Assembly (NCBI GenBank): GCA_029379385.1
Contig: CM055606.1
Coordinates: 19,059,142 to 19,123,141, forward strand
Source of the DNA: Quillaja saponaria
Lineage: Eukaryota; Streptophyta; Magnoliopsida; Fabales; Quillajaceae
Direction: 5' to 3'
Length of the DNA: 64,000 nucleotides
A program made the translations under genes and the position numbers. Under the pieces are notes generated by a model. That model did no database searches. It had not been told where the DNA came from and saw only the letters and a list, made by a program, of their open reading frames with translations. Below, piece after piece: positions 49,421 to 60,300 of this stretch. Position 1 is the first letter of the stretch, and the number at the start of each line of letters is the position of its first letter.

Positions 49421-51789
49421 GGCGGAGGTGGGTGTGAAGAAAAACTTGGACTTGACAATTTAGAAGCCAAATAATTAATGGGATTCGTACAAATCAAAGA
49501 CCCAAAGTCCATATGAAGCACCAGTCTTTCGCATCCATAGCGATAGTGATAAGATGAGACTTTGAATTTTCTATCTTCATCACCATTGCTCTCTTGCTCT
49601 GGATTTTTGTTTGACTACTGCAGTTGACTATAATCTCTCGCAGAAAACGGAAGGAAAAAAAAGCCAATTATGTGGGAGTGCATATGAGAATAGATTTAAA
49701 CAAAACACAATTTATAAGTTAATTATAAATAAGAATTGTGAATAAATAAATAATTTATTTCTTTTTTATGGATTTTTAAAGAATGTAAACACTTGTTAAA
49801 ATAAAATAAATATAATTTTTTAAATTAAAATTTTAAAAAATAATAATTTATATAATATTACTAAAATCATAAATAATTACTGTAATTAATTATATAAATT
49901 TTCTATTCACAAAACATTAAAAAAGAACTCATTAGAAATTACTCGATATAATTTTATTTTATTTTTTACAGATTTTGATTAAATTTATTTTATAATTAAT
50001 TTGTAAATAAGTCATAAGTAAGATAGACAATTTAATTGACAAATTGAAAATTTGGTGAAAGTAACTAAATTAATATTGATAAGTAACATTTAATTAACCT
50101 TGAAGTTGCAAGTCTTTGAGGAATATAATTAATTAAGTAGAATGTAAAATAAGTACTAAAATCAAATTGAGAATCTTAAAAATATCCTTCTTGTAGCCTC
50201 CACTTTCTTTATTAGTTGATGACATTAAACAAAGAAAATCCCTACAGAGGTTTTGTTTGGTAACCAGCCTGATACATTGAAAGGCCCAGATCTCTAATTT
50301 TCTCTTTTCCAACTTTTTTTATTGGGCCATACTAATATACGGAAGGGTTTAGTGGGCCCTTCTTTTGAGATGATGGATTTAATTAAAGTATTGGATTTAA
50401 CTTACTATTATTATTGGGTCAGATTTGGTTTAGTAAAATGGCTAATTTATCCACGTAGAGTAGAGGGAGAGCTTCTTACAGAGTTATGAAGAGCTTTTAG
50501 CATTTATGTGTTTTTGGGTACACATAAATGTTTATATATTTATCAGTTTAACAAGTGTCTTATAAATATTTATTAATTTTTTTTTATTTAATTGATAAAG
50601 TTGAAGATTGATATTGTCTAAAAACTAAGATCAAGTCGTACTTTCGTTAAATATTTGAATTTTATAAAAAATATCTTTGAATTGTGTAACTCAGTAAATC
50701 TAATGACGTCTCTTAATTAGCCAAATAAAAAGAGTTGAACAAAAGAAAAAATTTGATTTGCTTAAGCCATTGCCCTAATGTATTTTTTTTTTTTTTTTTT
50801 TTTGGTTGAGGCCTTGATGGTATCCTAAGTTCGAGTTGATTGTAAGACGGGATAGAAATGGGTGGGTTCATCTTCAAGTCCGACCCGATACGTACGGGTC
50901 TAATTTTAACTATGTGGATCCGAGTTCATATATTGCAAAATTTTACCCGAGTCGAGGAAAGACTTGTAGACCCGTTTATAAAATTCATGTGCCCATAAAA
51001 ACATCTATTCATAATCCTAGTAGACCCGTACATATACTGCTTTCAAGAATTATATAAAAATTACGCTCGCCCCGAATCGATCTAGCTTTGTGCCCAAGTG
51101 GCGGGTCCAGAAATTGATAACGGGTCCAAACATGGATATTTTAATTTTTTATCAATGGAATTCGAGTAAGGACTTGGGAGAACCACATAATTACTTTTAA
51201 GACCCATATGAATGTTATTGGATCGAGTTGTATTGACAATGCACCAGGCTGAAAATTTTACCTCATGATAGACACATGTTGTCATCTGGTCGAGATAGAT
51301 CCACGAATGTCAGATCGAGACAAACAAGACCCGATCCATTCCTCCTCTCTCTTTTCTTTCTTTTTTTTTTTTTTTTTTTTTTTAATGAATTGGTGAGGAT
51401 GATTTATCCTCTCTTTTTTGTGTGAAGATATATATAAATTTGATTTTTCTTATATTAATATACACAATAGGAAAAATTTAGAAAATATGAAAGGAGTTGA
51501 GAAAAAATTAAGGTAGCTTGTTTGAATTTATAAGGAAACAAATATAAATATAATGTAATATAAATATATTAAGCTAATATTAAGGGAGCTTACATGATTT
51601 AAAATAATTTTTTAATTCCTTCTTTCATAGTATTTTTTTAATTTAAAATTTATAACATTAAAGATAATGTATAGAAGGTCAAAATTCATTATTATTATGA
51701 TTTTATGAGAAAATTTGGTCTATGAATTAGTTAGAACTAGGATTGTTTAGATTGAACTAGTTATAAATTGGAATAACATATTTTTATGG
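49421..51789. other. Upstream of the chimera and AT-rich repeat-like DNA
   Basis: The first 250 bases are the presumed promoter and leader of the chimeric gene. From 49700 to 50200 the sequence is extremely AT-rich. Between two long poly-T tracts (about 50780-50803 and 51361-51383) lies a segment of roughly 560 bases full of ACCCG/CGGGT words (50830-51340), with no intact frame. It looks like a degenerate repeat, of a kind I cannot name. Confidence 0.4.
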
Positions 51790-53062
51790 CTTAATTATAA
51801 TTTTGGTTCTTATAATTTAATTTTAAATTTAATTTAGTCTCTCAAATTTTAAACGAGACAATTAAACCACTATCAAATTTAATTTGTTATAATTAAATCC
51901 CTGCCATCAAGTCTCAAGTGTTTACTTTAACTTCAACTTGTCTGTTGTGGACAAACGAAATTGAGCTGGCTATCATGTGACAAATAATAAACAGCCACTT
52001 ATGTAAATTATATTTTAAAATTAAATTTTGAAAAGTCAATTTTAAAGAAAAAATAAAAATAAAAATTGTAAAAAAGCAAAACCCAATCCTACGACCATTC
52101 CTCTTTCTCACCGCCACTGGTTTCCTCTTTTTCACCACTGCTGAGTTTCCTCCATAACCACTACCACTATTCCTCCAGATCAAACCCTCTTTATCGACTC
52201 TTAACCCCAACAATCGAAGCCTCAACCTCAAAAACCCACCCTACAACCAAAGCCCTAACTCCCTCAAATTCCATGAACATATTTCAGCACATAAGAAGCG
52301 AGGATTTGAGCTTCCTACAACTCTAAGGACAGTAAATAGACAAAACCCATCTCTCATATTCAAAATTATTTTCCTTGAAATCAATTTAGGGGAAAAAAAT
52401 CTATTACGTGGACAAAGCAACAAAGATATTCATCTTCATTGTCACTGTCGTAGTTATTCTTGGCCTTGTCATGGGATTTCGACTCTTGCGCCATAGCCTC
52501 CAGAAGAACCATAAATGTTCCGAGGATGCCTGCTATTCTCCTATGGATGTTTTTCTAACTCCAATTTAAGCCCACCAAATCAAAATCTCAGTTCTGAAAT
52601 TCCAGTCCAGCTCCACCACAAGGTCCTTTGTATAGCTTCCAAATGACAAGAATGATTTGGATTCATAATTTCTGATAATGGTAGTGATAATTTGTTTGTT
52701 CAGGCATAGAAGGATCTGTGACGGTTTTATTTTAATTTTTTTTTTAAATGGCTTTGTAAATTTTAAATGGTGTGGACAGTGGTGATGAGAAAGAGAGAGA
52801 GAAAAAAATTATTTTGTTTTTATATATTTAATATTATTTTTTCAAAATATTGTTAACTATAATTTTATATATGTCACGTGACTATCTGGTCAATATGTCA
52901 CACGATCACCACATTATTATTTTTAGGGTTAATTTAAACAGTATTTCATGACAGGAATTTAATTATAACAAATTAAACTTGATACGAAGTCAATTGTCTA
53001 TTTTAAATTTAAAAATTAAATTAAACTCAAAATTAAATTATAGGACCAAAATTATAATTAAG
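51790..53062. mobile_element. Mutator-like (Pack-MULE-type) element with long terminal inverted repeats
   Basis: The left end, CTTAATTATAATTTTGGT followed by CTTATAATTTAATTTT, is matched in inverse orientation at the right end (about 53062 inward: CTTAATTATAATTTTGGTCC, TATAATTTAATTTT). The similarity continues inward for roughly 120 bases on each side, to the TTTGTTATAATTAAAT stretch. Long terminal inverted repeats of this kind are typical of Mutator-like elements. The 1.27 kb element has no transposase. Its interior is markedly less AT-rich and contains what looks like a captured gene fragment (52080-52569). I could not find a clean 9-base target duplication. Confidence 0.6.
52390..52569 (+). 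pseudogene. Captured gene fragment: transmembrane-type C-terminal exon
   Basis: Inside the MULE-like element an exon-like frame follows an acceptor-like TTTAG and runs to a TAA at 52567-52569. It encodes a transmembrane-like segment ([19 protein letters not shown]), then a basic and cysteine-containing tail ([24 protein letters not shown]). A membrane helix followed by a polar Cys/Pro tail looks like real protein and is unlike the AT-rich surroundings. The parent gene is not in this window and I cannot name it. There is no ATG in frame, so it is a fragment. Confidence 0.5.
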
Positions 53063-53400
53063 TAAATTTTACTCTTCTTTTAAAAATACAAAAAAACAAT
53101 AAAAAACAAGTCTATGATTTGGGTATGAGTTCAAACACATTCACAACAGTACGAGTCTAGAACGAATCTAATTTTGGGTCCCAAAATGGATTGAAATAAA
53201 TAACTAATTGAAGTTGACTTATTATATTTTTTTTTGGTTTTTTACGAGTATCACTACACCTAAAATGTGTAAGTCTAATTTTGTTCAGAGTTTGTGACTA
53301 TCTTTTCTCACAAATATTTTGTTACAGACTCAAATCTCTGACATTATAGAGGCTCGTTACTATCTTAATTGTAAGGCAATCTCTTTGTAAAAGACTAAAA
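53063..53400. other. AT-rich intergenic stretch
   Basis: Low-complexity spacer with a few ACGAGTC/GGGTCC words like those at 50.8-51.3 kb. Nothing further can be supported. Confidence 0.4.
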
Positions 53401-53800
53401 AAATAGGTTTATCTACTATTTTGGTCTTTCAATATTATATCAGTTTTTAGTTTGGTCCTTCAATAATTTTTTCAGCCAAATTTTTCCTCCAAGATTCAAA
53501 ATTTCTCAATTAATTTTATTTATTCCGTTATATATTATGAATTAACAAAATAATCATATTTGAGATAAAGATAAGAACATATATAAGTTGTTTTTATATT
53601 TTGTAAATTTTTTTTTGTTATTTGATCATTAAATTATATAAAATTATTTTATTTATGCATAACTTGAAAATAAAATATTATAACTTGATTGAAAAATTTT
53701 AAATTTTAAATTTTAAATATGAAATTGACTAAAAATATTTTTGAATGATTAAATTAAAAATTGAGATAATTATGAGGGACTAATATTGTAGTGAAGCCAA
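53401..53800. mobile_element. MITE-like repeat, copy A
   Basis: About 400 AT-rich bases, from TTTATCTACTATTTTGGTC to a closing inverted GGGACTAATATTG-type end, are repeated at 56341-56720 in the same orientation. Shared landmarks are ATTCAAAATTTCTCAAT, GAATTAACAAAATAATCA, ACATATATAA, ACTTGATTGAAAAATT and AAATTGACT. The outward-facing ends read TTTGGTC... and, inverted, AGTCCCTC..., suggesting short terminal inverted repeats. There is no coding capacity. Confidence 0.5.
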
Positions 53801-56340
53801 AAAATATATAATATAAAGAAAAATAAATAAAAAAATAAGCCACAGCTTGATCTGGTTTTAAATCCAAACGTGTCACGTGGGTGCAAATTGGAGGATGTCC
53901 ACGTTAAGAATTTGAGTTGTTGACCTCTGAATGAATTAATCATAATATTTTTATGTTTTTTCTAATGATTATAATCATAAAAAAAAAAAATACCCACATT
54001 AACCATCCATATTTTATTTTAATAAATATTTTAAGGAAATCCGGAGGGTGATTTGGTAATTTGAAATTAAAACCAATTATTGCTCCAACGCGCTAAAAGT
54101 AAGTGTATAAACACGCTAGTGGTCCCCGCCCAAGCCAACGGCACAAATAATATACCATCTGTAGCCTTTATTATTAAAAAGTCAGCTAAAAAAAAAAATT
54201 TAATTATTTATTTCTCACCATTTAATTTGTAAACATTTACTTGAACAACTCTTTGTTTTTAATTAGAAAGAAAGATGAGTAATCAAGATGCCTGTAAATA
54301 AACTTGAATACATTTGACTGTGAAATTGAAAAAAAAAAAATTAATAAACAATTTGTTAAAAGTAATGTGTACAAGTAACCATACTTATTTATATGAAAAC
54401 TAAAAAGGAAAAAAAAATGATGCATTTGGAGACAAATGTGGTATTCAATTAATGACACATTTTGTATTTAAAATCAATGAACTAATGTAAAATTTATTTG
54501 AAATTTATCCAAAATTTATATAATTTTAACTTTTTTTTTTGTCTCCATCACCGATATTGTACGTGATGAGACTAATCTTTCAGACTTCCTCGCAACTGAA
54601 TGGCCCTTCCAATAATCACCTATTCCTAGATTTAAACTTGTATTCTCATATTGAGATGCAATTTACTTATTACTGTACACCTAACCTTTATTGGTAAATT
54701 TTATTTAAATTTCATCTTATGTATATAAATATAATATTATAAAATTCATTTTAAATAAATTATTAGTGAGCCATATTTTAAATGAAAATTTTGTGCACTT
54801 TTCATATATAAATTGATAAAAACACACCAACACTCAATTCACCTCCTCGCTCAACTACTACTTTCAAGTGTAAAATTTCACATATTTTGTAGTCATGTAG
54901 CCAACAATCAATCCCTTACTCTCTTTTTTCTTCATCCGACAATCACCTGTGAAGCTAAAGAAAGCTTAGGCGTACCCACTCTCTTAGTTGTCATTTGTTA
55001 TTGGATATATGTTATGATTGTTGAGCATTTTGTCCTACATTACAAAATTTTGAGATATTAACTATATTTATGAACAACAATTTATAATTTAATATAATTA
55101 CAAACAAAGTCATTAAACTGAATTCTACAATCATTATATATATTAATTTGAAGTAAAAAAACAAAATTCAAATTAAATGAGTTGTACAATTAATTATAAT
55201 TTTGATTTAGTTTTAAAACACATTGTAATCGAAATAAGTTTAACCTCATTTATATGTTTGATAAGTATGAAATTAAGTCAACAACGGGTTGATTCAACGA
55301 TAAGTTTGTCTTTCTTGTTACGAAAATATTTGGGTTTGAAATCCATAGCTCATGTTAATGAGCATTCAAGTGCTTATGTTCTCATAGTAGGTGTTGATGT
55401 AACCTAGCTGTCTTTTTTTTTTTACCAAAAAAAAAAAAAAAAAAAAAAAAAAGACAAGATGCAAGAAAATAAAATGCAAATCTAATTGTTCATAGTTTTT
55501 AAACAAATCGCTAACTTACTTGGAAATTCCACAACTTACATACATACATTAATAAAGTAGAGTGATATTCAAATATGAATGCCCCAATATTTTAAATTGA
55601 GATTTTCAACGTAAACACTTTATATAGAAATATGCATAAAATAAATAATGGTAGAATTTATAAAAAGGAAGAGTACTATATCATATTGCAATTTTATTGA
55701 GTTGGGTTTCTTAAATTTGCTTTATTATCAATAGGAGTGAGAATTAATTTTTTTCATATTAGCTCTGATTTTAAAGTTTAAAAGAAAAAAAAAAGTAAAA
55801 AATGCAATCATAAATTTATCAAGTTGGTTTCATGAATCTTGTCTTATACCAATTTAGGTAACAATTAATTGTCATTTTCATATATATATATATATATATT
55901 AAAAACAATAATCTTGTGCATAAAATTTATTGAGTTGGTTTCGCAAATTTGGTTTTTTCTTAGTGTCTCGGCGACTTAAAATTTATATAAATTTTATACT
56001 ATAAATGACGTGTTTTTCTTATAAAAGAGCAAAGTGACAAATTTCTTATTCTATGCGTTATGTAAACGCATACTTAGAAATACTTACTCGCACTCGCGCG
56101 CGCTTAGTTATACACAAATTAGAAAAATAGTATACGTCACTTATCGTTTATACTAACTTTTGAAACAATCCAAGAATGTACTCACATGATTCAGATGAAC
56201 GTAGTTTTTTTCTAAAAAGATATTCACTATCATTTGAGTAAAAACTATCAAAAAAAAAAAAAGAGGTGAAAAATGTATGGGCAAAACCATCGCACTACAA
56301 TTTTTGCTTAGGGTGAGATAATTTATAATCTATAATATAT
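53801..56340. other. AT-rich intergenic region
   Basis: No gene is recognised. It contains a poly-A tract at about 55426-55452 and a (TA)n microsatellite at about 55880-55899. A CG-containing patch CACTCGCGCGCG lies near 56090. Confidence 0.45.
55880..55899. repeat. (TA)n microsatellite
   Basis: Ten or so TA dinucleotide repeats in AT-rich intergenic DNA. Confidence 0.8.
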
Positions 56341-56720
56341 ATTTAGTTTATCTACTATTTTGGTCATTCAAAATTATTAATTTCAGTTTGATTTTCAAAT
56401 AATTTTCTTGGTTAAATTTATTCTTTAATATTCAAAATTTCTCAATCAAGTTTTATTTTTTCACTTATATGTGAATTAACAAAATAATCACAACTGATAT
56501 AAAAATAATAACATATATAATTTTTTTTTAATTTTTTATTTATTGCAAAATGTATTTAGTTATTTTATTATTAAATTATATAAATATACTATTTTTATAC
56601 ATAACATAAAAATGAGAGAATATTACTTGATTGAAAAATTATGAATCATAAAAAATAAAATTGACTGAAAATATATTTAAATGACTAAATTGAAAGTTGA
56701 TTGATAAATTTTTGACTTCC
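56341..56720. mobile_element. MITE-like repeat, copy B
   Basis: Second copy of the repeat at 53401-53800, about 380 bases, diverged by substitutions and small indels but with all landmarks in order. Same orientation, about 2.9 kb apart. Confidence 0.5.
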
Positions 56721-56839
56721 TTTTATTTTATATTTCATAAAAAAAACAAAATAATAAGTGTGGTCTCGAAGCTCAAAATAGTTGATTGAAGCGGAAAGGA
56801 AATTCTGTTGCCGGGATCTCGTAGCAGGAATCAAGCATG

Positions 56840-57316
56840 CCACGTGTCACTTGAAATAGGCAAGTTAATTCACGCTCTGTACACGCGCGTTGATGTATCA
56901 TTTTCTCGTATATTATTATTATTTGCTATCTCATTTCTCAGTTTCTCACTCTCACTCTCACAAAGCCAAACACCCACCAATTTTTATTTTTTTTCTCTCT
57001 TAGCAAGAGAACGACTGGTTTTCTTATATTTCTTTCTTTTCGACCTTCAGACTAGTCCCCTCCAAATTCAACCTCATGGTCATGAAAGCTCAGCTCCTTT
57101 AACACAGGTAACTCTCTATGCATATATATCATACATATAAAAAGTACAAGTTTTGTTTTTGTGTATATGTGTTTTCTCTCTCTAAACTCTGTCTATTCAC
57201 GTTTTCTTTATTTTAAATCCGTAAGTTGCCAATCGGTGTATAACCATGGAGGCCCATTTTTTTTTTTTTTCAGGTTGGTTTCTTCACGTGGGTCTCAGTG
57301 TTTTTTCTCTTCGTCC
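56840..57316 (+). promoter_or_regulatory. Promoter and intron-containing 5' leader of the SANT gene
   Basis: A CT-rich stretch (CTCACTCTCACTCTCAC near 56946) is followed by a candidate leader exon ending ACACAG before GTAACT at 57110. A leader intron to the acceptor TTTTTTCAG at 57273 follows, and then a short exon with the ATG at 57317. A CCACGTGTCA G-box-like motif lies at about 56840. The structure is inferred from splice motifs only. Confidence 0.45.
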
Positions 57317-60300
57317 ATGGAGGTACAGTAAAAATCTTTTCTTTTTTGTGTTTCGTTTTGGGTTGCAGTCCCTGTATTGTGCTTGTTCTACGATTTAATG
57401 TACTTGTATATGTGTTTCTCCAGTTGCTTGTTGAGTAAATAAGTCGAATTTTTTTGGATCATGTTGGAATTCTCATTGGAAACGGTGGTTTTTGTTCTCG
57501 GTGTTTCTTGGAGCTCTTTTTCCAATTTTTCTTTTCTGGTCGTATTCTTATTTTTGTTCTTTATTGGTTTGGCTCAGTTTAAGCTTTAACTGTTGTTAGT
57601 TTGGTAGAGATTATATTCTAATTGGCATTTGGGGTAAATTTACTTAATGGGTTTTCATGCATTTGTGTGAACTTGTTGAGTTTGGGTGTGGGATGCTTCG
57701 TATTGTTGTTTCGGGTTCAAAATGGATCTGGAGTTCATTACTTCGTCCTGAATTTATAGCCCGATACTTTGTTTATGCATTTTTTTGTTGTTTCGTTTCC
57801 AGATATTATTATTATATTATATATATAAACAGGACTTTTTTTTTAATATATATATTTTTTCATATTGTTATTGTTATTATTTGTATAAATCTGCTTGAGA
57901 TTAAATTCTTCCCTTTTTTTCCACTCTTAATTTGTTTTTAATATAGGAATAATTTTTTTTCCCTTCTTCTGGGAGATGGCGTATAGTCCAATTCTCTTTT
58001 GCAGAATGCAAACAGCAATTAATTTGTTATATTTTATCATCACTAATTGGAACTACCAACTTGCCAGTTGGTTGTGTGAAAAACTTAACTTCATTAAAAT
58101 CCTCAGGCCTCAGCTGCCATTTAATTTGTTTAGTTTTTGTTCTGATATAAGAATTTAGACTGTAATGTTTTTTTATTTTATAAGATGGGCTTTTATAACA
58201 TGGCTAGCTAGCAGCTGTTCTTTCTATTTCATTTTGATCACTGAGTCTATTTATTTTTTATTCAAATGAAATATTTCATCGCTTAATCTATCCGGCTAGC
58301 TCTGAGAGGTTCAAAACAAGCAAAGAGTTCTAATGGTACAAAGCCCTGGAGTTTTAGTTAACTATTAGGATTTGTTTGGATAGTGATCATTCCTTAGGAA
58401 AAATGAGTTTTTAAGGTATGATGTATTGTACTTTTCCATTTGTTTATTTTCTCATAAGTTATTTATGAAAACATCATCAGGCTAACAATGTGAAATCTTC
58501 ACATTCTAGTGAAAATAGTATCCATAAAGAGGATGGGCTAATTCAATTTGGTTTTAATTGGAATGCTTGTTCATTGTCAATTTAACACCACCTGCCTCCA
58601 AACAAACAAAAACAAATTAATAAAAAAGTGGATTTTTTTAGTTTTTTTTTTTTTTTTTTAAAGTAGAATTTTGGATTAATGTCTTGTTTCATTTGAAAGC
58701 TAAAACAATATCATTTTCTTTTATTTTGTTTACAGATAGATGGAGTTCAAGTTAGTGACACTGGGAATTTCAATGAGAAGCGATCACATGATCAATCAGT
58801 TTCTCCTGAAAATTCTAATATGTATAATGTCTTTGGAGATCCAGAGATATCTCCTCGGGTGGGTGAGCAGTACCAGGCAAAACTTCCTCCTCTTCTTACA
58901 GAAGCTGAGTATTACTTGCTTAGAAAGAACCCAACTGTGGAAGAAATCACAGCAGGTGGTCCCCATGATTTCCTAGTGGGGTTACCCATTCCAATAATGT
59001 TGATTGATGATGAACTTAAGAACATTAAGCATGAAGCGCTTGAAGCTGGTTGCAATTCAATTGAAGTGCCCAACAAAATTGATTCTTCACAACCAGAATG
59101 CATCAGGGGGACCCAGGTTTTTTTAACTTGCAATAACCTAAATACTAAAGTTGGGCCCTTGGATAGTACATTGGTCACTGAAACAAATTTAGGAGAATCA
59201 GCAAGCCTCATTGTAAAGCAAGAAGCGAAGACTGAAATGAAGAAGAAGCATAGAGGCAAATGCCATTGTCTGGTTCCTGGGTCTTTCAGTAACTCCTGGA
59301 ATGACATAGAAGAGGCCGGTTTTATCCTTGGTTTGTATATCTTTGGAAAAAATCTTGTTCAAGTGAGGAGATTTATTGGGTGTAAAAATATGGGGGATAT
59401 ACTGTCATTCTACTATGGGCGATTTTATAGGTCTGAGAAATACTGTAGATGGGGAGAATGTAGGAAAATGAGGAGCAGAAAATGCATATATGGACAAAAG
59501 ATTTTTACAGGAGCAAGGCAGCAGGAACTTTTATCTCGTTTGGTCCTCTATGTGTCAGAGGAATACCGGAATACTTTGCTTGAGGTATTGACTAAAATCT
59601 AAATCATCATACTTTTTAAGGTTCAGATTCACAAATTATGATGAACTGTTTCATTAAAAGTTGAAACTATTGCCCACATTTCTCTTAGTTCACCAGAGGT
59701 ATGATAATATACTTTCCTTTCATGCCTGATGTGAGTTTGGAGTAGGTATGATTATCAATTATGTTTATATGCTTGGTACTTGAAGCAAATCTTACGTAGA
59801 AAGACATGAATTTGTTTCCCAATGGACTCAGCTTCATGTACAGATATTACAGCCTGTAAGAATTCTTCCGGAATTTTTTCAGCTTATTGTAATGTTCCAA
59901 CATTTAAGTAGCTATTTTTTTTTTGCAAAAGAGTGTTCTTAACTTATGCATTTATCACCATGAATCATCCAATATGTCTTCAGATGAAATGTGTTTTGGC
60001 ATCTATAAATAAAACGGGCCTGTGTCCTGCATGCCAGCTTGAAAAAGCTTATATGCAGAACCTGGATTAGACAATCCTTTTCTCTAAAAGCTGAAGACAG
60101 TAGTAAAATGGTAAATTTACTCACAATTGTAAGCAAGTGTTGTTTCTCATCTAGAAGAGTTGAGAATATTTGTTTCCTTCTGGAAAACCATCAATTTAAT
60201 GCCATTGCTTCAAATCTGTTTACTTTCTAGAACGTCATGTCAAATATCTGGATTTGATCATACCCCTCATAACAAGTGCTAGAACTTCAATATTGTTTTC

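Noticed and set aside
50836..51057. Open frame rich in Arg, Pro and Asp from ACCCG/CGGGT words
   Set aside because: The apparent protein simply reflects a degenerate GGGTC-type repeat; there are no domain features and the start is arbitrary.
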